Assembly: GCA_907165065.1 (NCBI GenBank)
Contig: OU015530.1
Location: 43,960,965 to 44,024,964, forward strand
Origin: Caprimulgus europaeus
Taxonomy: Eukaryota; Chordata; Aves; Caprimulgiformes; Caprimulgidae
Length of the DNA: 64,000 bases
Reading direction: 5' to 3'
Shown here: in pieces, positions 39,701 through 48,057 of the stretch
Position numbering within the stretch: position 1 is the stretch's first letter
How the letters are laid out: the number at the start of each line of letters is the position of its first letter
Made by a program: the position numbers and the translations under genes
The notes under the pieces: model-generated
Told to the model about the DNA's origin: nothing
The model's database searches: none
The model's input: only the letters and a program-made list of their open reading frames with translations

Positions 39701-42700
39701 AAATGTCCCTCCTCAAATATAAGCTTGGTAAGACTTCCAGGCAGGCTACAAGATCTCAAATTAATTTCTGTTTACAACAATGAAGGAATAACTTTGAAGT
39801 CATGAAATTGGTATAAAGGCACGAATGTAAACAGATGTTGGAAAGCAATTCTTTCCAACAACACCCTCTTGAAAGCTTCCAATTCAAAAAGCATTGATTT
39901 CTTAACTCCTGATTAAATATAAAGGAAATAAATCCTTAAGAGTGGTACTTAAACCTTAAGAGCATAGTTTCCTCTCTCACCCAAACAACCTGTGCTTAAC
40001 GAGACTGACAGATCAGGAAGTTTTCAGACTTTTATTCCATCCTCAATTCACGCGATTCACCTGTTTGTTTAACCAGAAAGATCCTCCCAGAACAGGGTTA
40101 GTCCTTGAACGCGCATACAACTGAATACACAGAAACATATACACATTGGGGAAGGGAGAGCAGAGCATATGCAAAGACTCATTAAACAGGAAGAGGATAT
40201 CTACAGACACAAAAGCAGCAGCCAGCATTTTTATTCTGATGCATTAGTCATTTGATGCATTCCTTGATACTAAAGCTAGTTTTTCCTCTTACAAGTAGAA
40301 AGTGGAAATGAAGTGGAAAAACAACAAGTAATTTACTACACATATCTAAGGCCAGTGAATTATAGCACTCTGTTCTGGCAGAGCAGACTCCCAAACAAAT
40401 ACACAGACACACCTTTAAAACAAAGACTTTAAAAAGTAATGTATTAACTTACAGGTATTCAAAACTCACTCTTTACAAATTGATATTGAAACAATTGCAT
40501 ATACATTTCAGAGCAATGTGATTATATAATTATGGCACAATTATTGAGACAGCAACAAGCACAGTGGCCTACTCGAACATGAGCAGATTTAAGGGCTTGC
40601 CACACTTCACTTTTTTTTCTGCCAATTAATATTAGGCAGGTTCCTATGAACAACTTATATTTTACTGGAATAAAATACAGGATGTTAACTATTAAAATGA
40701 AAAGAAAAATAAAGCCACATCACCCTGATCCTCAAACTTTCAGGCTACAGGTTATTCTATTCAGGTTACTGAATTATTGTCCCTTCCCATTACTAATGTT
40801 ATTAGTATTTTACTGTTTACAATTAATACCTGATCCTTTGCTGAAATCCATTATATGGCAGATCAAGTTTGAAAAACAGACAGTAAAATAACCTTACGGG
40901 GCTTCTCCTTAAGACAAGCTGTGAAAATTCCCAGGAGGTATAGTCTTTCCATACGAGCCTGGCCTTAAAATTACAGTTTATTCTAACATAACTCCCTCTC
41001 CTTTAACTCCAAAACCCTGACAGTTGTATTCCTACATGTGCTGTTAAGAACACTGCTAATGAAGTTATCTTTGTGGTTCCGCCCTCCCGCTTCAGTCTTA
41101 ATAATTTGAGAGATTTTTAATCTCCTCCAATGGTTAACCATCCTCATTATAAATAAAGAGTACTAAGTCTAACTTTTTTAAATCTTAAATCTGAACACAA
41201 ACAATTGGTCTCACTATAGTTAACTCTGCTATGCATAAAACCACCTCTGTTACATGCTTCCTCTTTGTGCAATTACTGGAAAAAGTTAAAAATCATTTGA
41301 GTACGCATACAGCAAAGTAATTCCTTACGAGTGGTCTACACTTAGTTTTTCTAGAATAGCTTTTTCAGGATGAATTAAATGGCTTTTATATACATATGTA
41401 ACTCATATACAATACAACAATATACAAATCATAAATAAACTTTCTCCACCTAAAACACAAGTGTCCTGACTTGAAATTCTTCCAAAGTGAGTTTTCCAAT
41501 TCATATCCCCCATCACTTCAAAACAGAATCTGGACCTCTTGGAGAAGTCTCTCACCTGTATAAGGCACTGATGATTAACCAACTCTTCTCACTATTTTCT
41601 GAAGCCTTAAGTATTTTCAACATTACATTAGAGCACGACACGTACACCTGCACCATTATTACATGTTTAACTGACACTACATACAGAGCTAACATCATAC
41701 TATCAAACCATTTCCATGGTAGTTCCCTGCTCACAACTTCAAGTTATGCCTGCTTCTCTATGGTGTAACAACAGGCCATCTATCGCGATTCCCAAACCTT
41801 TACACAGAACTGCTAGCTTCCAGGAGGTTGTCAAATCCCATAGGTGTAATCTGCACTTCTTGTTCCTAGATTAACATGGTAAATTTTGCTTCTTCTGATT
41901 TTAGATTGGGATAGGTAATCTCATTCCAGCCTCAAACAGATTCCACCAATCTGTAAGAGAAGTCTATGCCACCACCCTTACTTCAGAAGTAAAAACTTGC
42001 TGGTACAGGTGGGCTTTGTATCACAGAATTAATCAGTTTATGTCATCTGAGACAGTTTCTAAACTGCTCACTGTAGAAGCTGCTTCTCACTATCTGCCAG
42101 ACTGTCTAACTTGCATGAACGTTCAGGTGCACAGAATATTTTCCAATATTAAACGCTACAGAACAGAAAGCTTTGGTGTAACTGAACGCAAAATAGTCAC
42201 TGCTACTATTACCAAATAGCTGAGAGCTCAGCATAGAGAGAGAGGGGGGAAAAGAAAATACTTTTCACCACCTAAATATTTTTACATTGTATGGGAGTTT
42301 TCTTACACTTTAAATTTGGCTATTTATGCTGAACTGTTAATATTTTCCTCTAAAAATTCTCTGGCTAAGGATCTCTGATATTTTTCACACAGGTATATCT
42401 GAAGTAAGTCACTAAGCTCAATACCAAACTAAAAGGTAAAATAAAGGCCACTATACGAGCTCACAGAAAAATCTTTGCAGCTCTAAACTGTGTGCAGACC
42501 ACTGCTTTAAACAAAATTGCCACAAATCCTTGTTTGTCTGTTCCCCTCCTATCATACCATCAACCACGTATGCTCTTAGGAATCTAATTTATGAGTTAAG
42601 TGTGTTTAAAATTAAGCACAAAAAAAGATTAAACTGGTATATAAAATTAATGCCTCCTACTACGAGTGAGCAGAAAAGGTGGACAAAGCGGAACATGACA

Positions 42701-45700
42701 TGAACAGGAAGCAATACTCTTGCTGTTTGCAGGACTCCTGAGTTAAAGGGCATGCAAAAAATCCTGTCTCTACTCTTCCCATTCACTTAAAGATCCTTTA
42801 ATGTTTCAGCTCTCCTGGTCTGAGACCACTAAAGAGTTCAGTTCATCTTTTTTAAGATTATACTTGGACTTCTACAGCCGGCAAAGGGGTGGGAGTGGGT
42901 GGGGCAGGGGCCAGGACAGGCAGATTCTCTTCTGTTAGTAAGCTAAAGCCTTTGTAGGGATTTCCCTGACTCTACATCAAAGGAAAAAACAAAACAAAAA
43001 GAAGTGAATGAACAGCTGTTCAGTTAATACTTTCAGACTCTGGGTGTTTAATTCTTCTATTTGCTACTAGCAACACTAACTTCAATTAGAAAGCAAGCTA
43101 AATTAGAACCTCGAGAACAGAGAACTCCACGTAGTGCATCAATCTGTCTGAAACCTAGTAGGACAAGAAAGCTGCTACTCCAGAGTTAAGATGAGGGTGA
43201 AGATTAACCACTGGACCATGATCTTAGTCAGAAGAAGGAGCTAAGAGTAATACAATAAAACAACAGGACTTCTCATCACTTGATACTCACCCCTGCCTCA
43301 AAACCAAGGAGAGAGACACCAGGACTTAGAAAAGTTTATCTGATGGAAAATGTGCATCTAACCTATGCAAACTTGAACATGAACAAGACTAAATGGAAAT
43401 ATAACATCCAAAACCTTCATATAACCATAGTAATATCAGTATTTAGATCAGGATAACAAACTCACTCAATGAAAAAAAACAAAACAAGTAAACCCTCAAA
43501 CCCATGCTAATCCTCATACCCAAAGGGCTGTTATTAACTCCAGAAATGTCATCAATATAGCCATATTTTCTATTAAATTATCTGATGCATACTATGACAC
43601 CTAATTAAAAGTATCTCTGCTCACACACTAATCTTTGTTCAGACACTACTTCAATTAAGTAGTTCACAGTTCCTGACATTTTAAATATGTCTTATAAAAG
43701 TTGATATGAGGTGCTTCAAACACATGGCTTTGTTCTTCTTTTAACGCTCCTAAAAAACCCCAAAAAAACCCTAAAATCAACCAAACCCCACACTATATTC
43801 ACAATAATTTTCCACAGGGATTTTTTTTTTTTTAATTATTGACAAAGTCTCAAAAACCCTCGAAGTTTCTATTTTTCATCTAAGAAAATCTAAGAGGCTG
43901 GGGATGCAGTGTATGTCCTATCTCCTTTCCTTCTAGAAAAATGCAGGGAAAACAAGTGTAGTTTTCCTTTGGTTTCATTGGAAGGTATCAAATATAGGAT
44001 GCCTGTCAAACTATGCATGGCTTCTTTCTGAAACCTAAGTTCCTGAACATGTTCAAAAAGCTTGTCTGTCTTGTTTTTTTCAGTAAAGCATTTTATCTCA
44101 AAAAAACTAAAGTTACCTCTGCTCTGCTTTTCCAGCTGTCTCCTTACAGTGTAGAATCTGAATTTCTAGTTAAAGAAAAGCAACACCCCCCTCAAAAACC
44201 ACAAAACAACAGGCTATACAAATTAACAGCTTTAAAAAAAATCCTTCACAAAGGATACACAAATCTGATCCATCTATTTCTTCATTCAGGCAGTTACGAA
44301 TTCAAATGGACCTGTTAGCCAAACCTGCATTACTATATTATTATGGTCTGTTGTCTGGTTCTCAAAGTTACAGCACTAAGTATGTGTTTTGCTCAAGAAC
44401 AGGATTTTGAGATAATACAGGGGATGTTGAGCGTTGCCCAAGAAGCATCATTTTATCTTGAAGGTATCAGTTGATAACCAAGTACCACTGTCTGTGTGTC
44501 AAAGAGCTTTTTACTGCAGTCTTTTACCTCCAAACCAAACTACTAAATGAAGTTGCAACTTACTAAGCAAAAAGGTATACTCATTAACAGAATTTTAAAA
44601 ATTTTAAGGCACTTAGTTGCCACTTATTTTTAGAGTTACTATATCCCTCTTATCAATTGTGTATTTTAGAACTCAGACCAACTTAGCAAGGTTGTTTTTC
44701 CTTCAGAAGACTATTAAAGAACATCACTGCTCAATTTCAGTTTCCAGTTGTAATAATGAAGATGTACTATTTTCCATATTTATTCTTTGTAGGAACAGGA
44801 TGGGCAAAAGATAAGATGAAAAGGAAGCAAAATAGATTCTTTTTTGTGCATCAAAACACTAATTAGTCATTTAAATATCTTGTGACTTGATGCTTGAATA
44901 TTAAATCTCTTTGATTGCATTTTTCCCTAGGGAAAGTTATTTAGTCAAGAGAAGAGCTCTTAACTCAAATATGTGTTTCATTTAAAATTATATTTATGCA
45001 AAATTCAAGGCAATGTTAGAATTCTATTTATAAAATAGCTATAAATGCCTGTTCACACTAGTTGAAGCTACCCCCTCCCCCCAGATTCTTTTAAACATTT
45101 TCATAAGTATTAGGAAAAAATCCTCTAACTCAAGTCTTCAGCTGCTACATAATGCAAACAACTCCAACTTTCCCAAATCCTGCATAGCATAACGTCTGGG
45201 AAACTGCATGTAGTAGGGTATTAAACTGTGAGGTTTGCCATAACTTTACTTAACTACCATGTTCCTTTGTTGTCAACATCAACATAAATCTGAAGAGAAA
45301 GTTTTTAGGGGTGACAAGAGGGAAGGAAGGAAATTTAGCAAGTCTGCAGAACAAGAAAGGCAAAGAGTTTAGCATCTACTATTTACGCAAGAAGATTCAG
45401 AGGATTCAGGAAGGCATCTTGTGTTTACTGATGGCAAACAATTTTTTCTTGGGGGGGTGTGTTTGTGTGTGTACACATATATTTAAGACAAAGGCATGAG
45501 CAAACTCTAACTGTGGAAATTGTCCTCTTACACCTGCAGCTCTGAAGTTTAATCCTCAAAGCTAGATTTAGTAAACAAAAGCATCACGTTAACCACAGAA
45601 ACAAGTCTTATAATTACAACGTTTAAAAGTTTTCCCTTGCTCATGACTACTTTCCCTTAGCTAGGACATGTATCTCTGGGTTTATGGAGGCTATGTAGTT

Positions 45701-47849
45701 ACACCAAGTAATTTTCTAGATTGAAAACTTGTAACTGCCAGGCAAACAGTAAAAGAGAAAGTTAGCAACCTCACATTCCTACATACATAAATGCATGCAT
45801 GCACACGTGCTCACTTTAACTGAGAAATAAACTCAACAAGCAAGCATCATAGCAAACATAAGGAAATTTAAAATTTTGGTACAAGTAGAAATTTATCTCA
45901 TATTCAGAATCTACAGGTATCAATTCAGAATGCATCTACTGCATCAAAAGAAACACTAGCATCTAAACACAGCTACTAAATGCTAAAGTTTTGAGCACCT
46001 TCACAAAAATAAACACCACCAGAACAAAACCATAAAAAAAAACCAAACTAAAATCTCACCAACAAAACCCCCCACAATACGTATTTTAGTGGATGTTTCA
46101 AGCAACTTATGACTTGCAGAGGACTTGGAAATACTGAATTACATTAAAATGGTAGGCTGCTACACTAGAAAAGCCTCAGAGAGTAGCTACTGTATGGACA
46201 CAACATGCAAAGAGTACTACTCTCTAGTAATCATTCAGCCTGAAGACATTTCATAAACATTCACAGAATCAGTTAACTTAGAGCAACAGTGCTACAAAGA
46301 GAAGACTACATTTAAAGAATATATGTGTATTTTAAGTTTTAGAGCAGTAACTCAAAGTTTGCTAGGTCTAGAAATACAAACAGGTACTCTACAGCCTGTC
46401 ACCTTTGAAGGCCAAGGGAAGCCTGACAGCTAGCAAAACTCAAGACTATGAAATTGTGACATTTGTTCTTATCACTCAATTTCAAAATCTGTTTACATAA
46501 CTCCATTTCTACAGTTCTCTCCTATTTGCTGTGTTTAATGCACAAACAGGGAAAACTGATTATACTAAGGAAATAATTAAAGATCTGCAAACACTGATAA
46601 TAATAAATAACACATGACAGCAGGGGTCTTCAGCAACAACAGCTATTGAATGCTATACCTATCTTGGAACACGTTGCGCGAATGATTAAATTATCTCGAA
46701 GTTCGAAAAGGTTTAAGTTTCATTCTCCACTGAGACAATAAGACTGAGAGGGAACTAATAGACTTTTGGCCTCCGAATCCTCGGATTTCCCTTCTTGGAG
46801 TAGTATTTCAGTACTGACTTCTGCATTTCCACGTAGTGAACATCACAATTTCACTGAATTCACGCCTGCCTCTGAAGGCACTTCAAGAGTTTTCAAATAA
46901 ATCTAACCAGAAACCTTTCCACTTTCTATTCCTGACAGCAAACACAAATTACACTGGAAACAGAGAGCTAAGTTCAGGCTGGAGCAGCCCCGCGGCAGCC
47001 CCAAGCTCCTGCCGGGGTTGCGCGGACCGGCGGCTGCCCGAGCGTCACCGCCCGTCAGGAGCAGACAAGCCTCCGCGACACGTGCGCGGGGATGCCGGCA
47101 AAGACACCGCTTCAGCGGGCGGCAACAAGCCCCGGGCAGCGCCCCGGGCCCCGCTCCCCGCCCGGCCCTCGCTCCCCGCTCCCCGCTCCCCCACCGGGGC
47201 GGCCCGGGCCAGCGCGCGCTCCCGCGCCAGCAGCCACAACTTCCTCGCGCCACCCGCCGCCGAGCGCCCCCTGCGGCTGCGGCCGGCTCGGCAGCGCCAC
47301 CCGGTGGGGCAGAGCGGGCACGGCGCCGCCGAGGCCTGTCTCCCCGCCGCTGCCGCACACGGCCCGGCCCAAGAACCAAGAGACAAAATGGCGGCCGCCC
47401 GCGGTGTCACGTGACTCCCTTTGTGCCTTTCGGGGCCTGGCGAAAGGGCCGTCAGCTACCGCGGGGCGCGGGCTGGGGGGAGAGGGGGCTGCAGGGAAGC
47501 GCTGGGGGAAGGTGCGGAAAGGGGCCGCCGGCCTCGGCACCCTCCCTCCCCAGGTCCCCCCCCCCCCTCCCGGCGGGCGGGGAGAGCGGGGAGAAGATGG
47601 CGGCCATTTTGTGCTTGCGCAGAGGCGAAGGTGGGGGCCCCGGGTGCGGGGGGGATGGAGGGACCCGGCCGAGGGGGGTGGGGGGGTCTCACGTACCGAC
47701 TCCTCTTCCTTCTCCATGCCCGTGGGCATCTGCGGCACGGCCCGGTTAATGGAGGCATATTCGGCCAAGTCGGGCAGGTCCTCGCAGCGGAAGACGGGCA
47801 GCGGCTTGGACGCGTCCAGCGCCCGGGCCCGGAACGACAGTTTGCTCAT
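649..47849 (-). CDS. EPC1: EPC1, enhancer of polycomb homolog 1; 12 coding exons, 3' end outside window
   Basis: Joined exons: 47849-47697, 20861-20702, 19120-18975, 18889-18683, 18289-18141, 16760-16604, 15106-14930, 14830-14741, 14654-14506, 13229-12877, 935-817 and 735-649. These give 1947 nt (649 codons) without a stop, and all introns are GT..AG. The start is the ATG opening [15 protein letters not shown], the conserved N-terminus of the family. Residues of about 1-150 form the enhancer-of-polycomb N-terminal domain, followed by a basic conserved block (aa 177-190), a mid-region with the [10 protein letters not shown] and [14 protein letters not shown] motifs, and a Gln-rich stretch (aa 585-610). 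Known role: nuclear scaffold of the NuA4/TIP60 histone acetyltransferase complex, bridging the catalytic module (KAT5, ING3, MEAF6) to the rest of the complex and to nucleosomes. EPC1 is preferred over EPC2 because of residues such as EYASINRAV and [10 protein letters not shown]. The C-terminal domain end is missing only because the window stops. Confidence 0.97.
817..935 (-). CDS. EPC1: EPC1 coding exon 11 (aa 581-620), Gln-rich
   Basis: The first two bases (CA) complete an Ala codon with exon 10, giving [17 protein letters not shown]. It continues [18 protein letters not shown] and ends NTSQ before donor GTGAGGGAT at 816. The acceptor is ATATTTTGTTCAG. The 119 nt are two bases plus 39 codons. 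A third of the residues are glutamine. It lies at the far side of an 11.9-kb intron and 81 bp before exon 12. Confidence 0.96.
936..12876 (-). other. EPC1: EPC1 intron 10 (11.9 kb)
   Basis: AT-rich intron between exons 10 and 11. Apart from one CR1 3' end (6862-7146), it holds T/A homopolymer-rich low-complexity stretches (for example 2178-2226) and a short G/TG run near 11408-11420. No additional exon or RNA gene was recognised. Open frames in this stretch (up to about 120 codons) are not EPC1-like and have no splice context. Confidence 0.85.
6862..7146 (+). mobile_element. CR1 LINE 3' end
   Basis: The 3' tail of a CR1 retrotransposon. It contains the family-typical GGTAGGGATAGGACAAGGGC start, GAGGGTGGTGAGACACTGGA, GCTGTGGATGCCCCCTCCCT and TTGGAACTAGATGATCTTTA, and ends with ATTCTATGATTCC. 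It is 5'-truncated, as most CR1 copies are, and non-coding. Orientation is antisense to EPC1. Confidence 0.95.
12877..13229 (-). CDS. EPC1: EPC1 coding exon 10 (aa 463-581)
   Basis: The largest exon in the window: 353 nt, made of one base, 117 codons and one base. The acceptor is TTTTCCTGGTTTTAG and the donor GTATGTTTG. It reads [20 protein letters not shown], a Ser-rich part, [59 protein letters not shown] and a Ser/Thr/Gln-rich end (KSSSGSAHF). It matches EPC1 closely. The region between the motifs is probably disordered (inference from composition). Confidence 0.97.
13230..14505 (-). other. EPC1: EPC1 intron 9 with complementary (GTTT)n/(AAAC)n arms
   Basis: A 1.28-kb intron between exons 9 and 10. 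It contains a GTTT-rich tract at 13537-13555 and its reverse complement at 13611-13625 (15 nt perfect match), plus T-rich stretches at 13410-13425 and 14374-14470. No other feature seen. Confidence 0.8.
14506..14654 (-). CDS. EPC1: EPC1 coding exon 9 (aa 414-463)
   Basis: The exon opens [17 protein letters not shown] after acceptor ATTATTTTAAG, then [18 protein letters not shown] and [14 protein letters not shown]. It ends with AG of an Arg codon before GTAAGTGCT. The 149 nt are 49 codons plus two bases. The RCIGFARRR(V/I)GRGGR motif is shared by all vertebrate EPC proteins; NWPWSSP is EPC1-type. Confidence 0.97.
14741..14830 (-). CDS. EPC1: EPC1 coding exon 8 (aa 384-413)
   Basis: A small exon of 30 codons, phase 0 at both ends: [20 protein letters not shown] then [10 protein letters not shown], ending before GTAAGTAGA. 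The acceptor is ATTCTCTCTTTAAAG. It sits between a 99-bp intron and an 86-bp intron. The [11 protein letters not shown] motif is diagnostic of the EPC family. Because it is a multiple of three with phase 0 ends, skipping it would keep the frame. Confidence 0.97.
14930..15106 (-). CDS. EPC1: EPC1 coding exon 7 (aa 325-383)
   Basis: The exon opens [20 protein letters not shown] after acceptor TTTCTTTCCTACAG. It continues [20 protein letters not shown] and [19 protein letters not shown], and ends before GTAGGACCT. It has 59 codons and is phase 0 at both ends. It encodes a basic stretch ([11 protein letters not shown], a possible nuclear localisation signal by inference), an Ala/Pro/Ser linker, and an acidic SSDEE motif. 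Confidence 0.97.
15107..16603 (-). other. EPC1: EPC1 intron 6
   Basis: A 1.5-kb intron between exons 6 and 7. It contains an (AAAC)n-like stretch at 15977-16012 directly followed by a CR1 3' end (16015-16167). Otherwise unremarkable AT-rich sequence. Confidence 0.8.
16015..16167 (+). mobile_element. CR1 LINE 3' end, short
   Basis: Begins at GGCTGTGGATGCCCCCTCCC and runs through TGAGCAACCTGGTCTAGCGG and TTGGAACTGGATGATCTTTA to CATTCTATGATTCT, followed by a run of A. It closely resembles the 3' half of the copy at 6862, so it is probably the same or a neighbouring subfamily. Severely 5'-truncated; antisense to EPC1. Confidence 0.95.
16604..16760 (-). CDS. EPC1: EPC1 coding exon 6 (aa 272-324)
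   Basis: After acceptor TTAATTTCAG the first G completes an Arg codon. The exon then reads [36 protein letters not shown] and [15 protein letters not shown], ending before GTGAGTAAT. The 157 nt are one base plus 52 codons. The polypyrimidine tract is a run of about 16 T (minus strand, A/T-rich at 16771-16785), slightly upstream of the AG. The mammalian protein, from memory, has one extra residue (VNK) at this exon end, where this gene has VK. Confidence 0.96.
16761..18140 (-). other. EPC1: EPC1 intron 5
   Basis: A 1.38-kb intron between exons 5 and 6. AT-rich, with a T run at 16771-16785 that serves as the polypyrimidine tract of exon 6 (read as pyrimidines on the minus strand only in part). 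No repeats or RNA genes recognised. Confidence 0.75.
18141..18289 (-). CDS. EPC1: EPC1 coding exon 5 (aa 223-272)
   Basis: The acceptor is TGTATCTACAG. The exon reads [20 protein letters not shown], then [19 protein letters not shown] and [10 protein letters not shown], and ends with two bases (AG) of an Arg codon before GTAATGTTT. The 149 nt are 49 codons plus two bases. Its length, charge pattern and heptad-like leucines suggest a long helix or coiled coil (inference). It is nearly identical to the mammalian exon as I remember it. Confidence 0.97.
18290..18682 (-). other. EPC1: EPC1 intron 4
   Basis: A 393-bp intron between exons 4 and 5 with a short TA-type microsatellite near 18371-18389. 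Nothing else seen. Confidence 0.8.
18683..18889 (-). CDS. EPC1: EPC1 coding exon 4 (aa 154-222)
   Basis: The exon opens [18 protein letters not shown] after acceptor TTTACATTTAG and ends [11 protein letters not shown] before GTAAGTAG. It has 69 codons and is phase 0 at both ends. [16 protein letters not shown] (about aa 177-192) is the basic, strongly conserved block of the family. The tetrapeptide VKQE (Lys195) fits the psi-K-x-E SUMOylation consensus and is directly visible; whether it is used is not known from sequence. DPYVAFRRR follows. Confidence 0.97.
18975..19120 (-). CDS. EPC1: EPC1 coding exon 3 (aa 105-153)
   Basis: The acceptor is CTGTATCCTTTAG. The first two bases complete a proline codon with exon 2, giving [18 protein letters not shown], then [19 protein letters not shown] and LEKGSGQQ before donor GTACAATGG at 18974. 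The 146 nt are two bases plus 48 codons. The DYDLDSEDE acidic patch and the LQFE(E/x)MIDRLE motif are hallmarks of the EPC/EPL1 family. Only 85 bp of intron separate it from exon 4. Confidence 0.97.
19121..20701 (-). other. EPC1: EPC1 intron 2
   Basis: A 1.58-kb intron between exons 2 and 3. It holds a very short CR1 tail at 19869-19931. No other recognisable feature. Confidence 0.8.
19869..19931 (+). mobile_element. CR1 LINE terminal fragment
   Basis: Only the last ~63 bp of a CR1 are present: GTGGGGGTTGGACTAGATGA, a T-run expansion, AGGTCCCTTCCAACTCAAAC, and ATTCTATGATTCC. Antisense to EPC1. Confidence 0.9.
20702..20861 (-). CDS. EPC1: EPC1 coding exon 2 (aa 52-105, phase 0 to 1)
   Basis: The acceptor is TTTTTTTGTATGTAG and the exon opens [20 protein letters not shown]. 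It continues through [10 protein letters not shown] and [15 protein letters not shown]. It ends with the first base of a proline codon before GTAAGTAAC. The 160 nt equal 53 codons plus one base. This is the core of the enhancer-of-polycomb N-terminal domain. The first in-frame methionine after the natural start is at about residue 72 here, which matters for any transcript starting downstream of exon 1. The preceding intron is 26.8 kb. Confidence 0.97.
22821..22825. repeat. Target-site duplication, left copy
   Basis: AATAC directly before the LTR terminal TGGGATAG. Identical to the right copy at 23465-23469. Confidence 0.8.
22826..23464 (-). mobile_element. Solo LTR of an avian endogenous retrovirus
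   Basis: On the minus strand the element opens TGTCCTGGTTTTTATCTGGA and ends ...GAAACTATCCCA, so it has TG..CA ends. The 5-bp repeat AATAC flanks it exactly (22821-22825 and 23465-23469), a target-site duplication. The body matches the layout of a common avian ERV LTR: GGGATATTCCAAATCATATC upstream of the usual TATA position (here degraded), GTGCATCACTCATTTGTATA, a poly(A) signal ATTAAA (complement at 22960-22965), then TTTTTATCTCAACCTATGAT and a C/G-rich 3' part. No internal retroviral coding sequence adjoins it, so it is a recombined solo LTR. It is in the same orientation as EPC1, about 2 kb upstream of exon 2. Confidence 0.88.
23465..23469. repeat. Target-site duplication, right copy
   Basis: AATAC directly after the LTR terminal CCAGGACA. 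A 5-bp duplication is typical of ERVL-like integrations. Confidence 0.8.
23671..24158 (+). mobile_element. CR1 LINE fragment from the reverse transcriptase ORF
   Basis: A degenerate internal piece of CR1 ORF2. Conserved nucleotide stretches include GACCACTCAGTGGATAAGAA, CCTCAGGGGTCGGTACTGGG and AGTTTGCTGATGACACCAAG. The last encodes the reverse transcriptase active-site region (F-A-D-D-T). A block between the conserved CAACATCTTTGT and TGCACCCTC is deleted and the frame is broken, so no functional protein is encoded. Unusually for CR1 it lacks the 3' end: homology stops near AAGAGAAGTGTAAC. Antisense to EPC1, 200 bp from the solo LTR. Confidence 0.93.
24929..25002 (+). repeat. G/T-rich low-complexity tract
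   Basis: Runs of G and T (GGGGTTTCAGGGTTTTTC, GGTTTTTTGTGGGTTTTTTG and similar). No unit length dominates. Low-complexity sequence rather than a satellite. Confidence 0.7.
30353..30779 (-). mobile_element. CR1 LINE 3' end, 427 bp
   Basis: On the plus strand it begins TCACAGAATCATAGAATGGT and runs through AAGATCATCTAGTTCCAAAC, TGAGCAGGGACACCCCCAAC, and CTCTCAGCCTGTTCTCATAA, so the CR1 is on the minus strand. It is well preserved, suggesting a younger copy than its neighbours. Sense to EPC1. Confidence 0.95.
32888..33010 (-). mobile_element. CR1 LINE tail, diverged
   Basis: A diverged minus-strand copy: AGAATAGAATCATACAATTG, then GGACCCCTACGACTGAGTCC and GCTAAACCATGTCCCTAAGT. The last is typical of an older CR1 subfamily different from those at 6862 and 30353. 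Sense to EPC1. Confidence 0.8.
39455..39619 (+). mobile_element. CR1 LINE 3' end, old subfamily
   Basis: CAGGAACAGGCTTCCTAGAG, GTGTTTAAGAGGCATTTGGA and CAATGCCCTTAATGACATGC, followed by a diverged terminal AGGTCCCTTACAACTGCTAC and TATTCTATTCT. This is the CR1 type with the GGCATTTGGACAA signature. Antisense to EPC1. Confidence 0.88.
47406..47415. promoter_or_regulatory. Palindromic E-box GTCACGTGAC
   Basis: A perfect 10-bp palindrome that fits the binding sites of USF and MiT/TFE bHLH-zip factors (CLEAR-type GTCACGTGAC). It lies in intron 1, about 280 bp downstream of the exon 1 donor on the gene strand and inside the CpG island. Occupancy is not shown by sequence. Confidence 0.55.
47594..47604 (+). 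promoter_or_regulatory. YY1-type motif AAGATGGCGGC
   Basis: An exact match to the extended YY1 consensus, with a second site AAAATGGCGGC 200 bp away at 47385-47395. The adjacent TTGCGCA (47615-47621) resembles an NRF1 half-site. All lie just inside intron 1, where YY1 sites commonly occur downstream of start sites. Confidence 0.6.
47697..47849 (-). CDS. EPC1: EPC1 coding exon 1 (aa 1-51)
   Basis: The exon opens with ATG (A at 47849) in the context CTAACATGA, with A at -3. It ends with codons for GMEKEEES before a GTACGTGAG donor at 47696. The 51 codons contain [23 protein letters not shown] and PQMPTG, the most conserved part of the enhancer-of-polycomb N-terminal domain. The exon ends in phase 0 and joins exon 2 beginning EHHLQRA. 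It lies inside the CpG island. EYAS and the single-residue choices separate it from EPC2, which has a different sequence here (from memory). Confidence 0.97.
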
Positions 47850-47941
47850 GTTAGGCGGCGATGGCGGCTCCGGCTGGGGAGGGGGGGGGCGACAGCAAGA
47901 GCGCTCCGAGCTGAGAGCCGGACCCCGCCGAGCGCTCTCAT
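47846..47941 (-). other. Upstream ORF (31 codons) overlapping the EPC1 start
   Basis: An ATG at 47941 opens a 31-residue frame (MRALGGVRLSARS...) out of frame with EPC1. Its TGA lies within the ATGA at the EPC1 start, overlapping the start codon. The context of the upstream ATG is weak (T at -3, A at +4), so most scanning ribosomes should pass it. It matters only if the leader includes 47941, which is likely but not proven. Confidence 0.5.
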
Positions 47942-48057
47942 GGAGGGACCGGGGCTCCCCCGGCAGGGCGGGGCGCACTCCGACACAGGGCCCGGCGGCG
48001 CCGGCTGGCGCGGCTGGGCTGGGCGCTGGCTTCTTTCCTCCGCCGCTCCGGCTCCGC

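Larger units (their letters stand above)
20862..47696 (-). other. EPC1: EPC1 intron 1 (26.8 kb)
   Basis: The intron between exon 1 (CpG island) and exon 2. It carries a solo LTR (22826-23464), CR1 fragments at 23671-24158, 30353-30779, 32888-33010 and 39455-39619, and low-complexity tracts (G/T-rich at 24929-25002, (AAAC)n-like at 33443-33462, GT-rich at 45452-45474). Between these the sequence is plain AT-rich DNA in which I see no exon, RNA gene or further repeat family. The last 700 bp lie inside the CpG island. Confidence 0.9.

Noticed and set aside
649-47849. Assignment to EPC2 instead of EPC1
   Set aside because: Exon 1 (EYASINRAV), exon 2 ([20 protein letters not shown]), exon 6 ([11 protein letters not shown]) and exon 10 match EPC1 and differ from the EPC2 sequence as I remember it.
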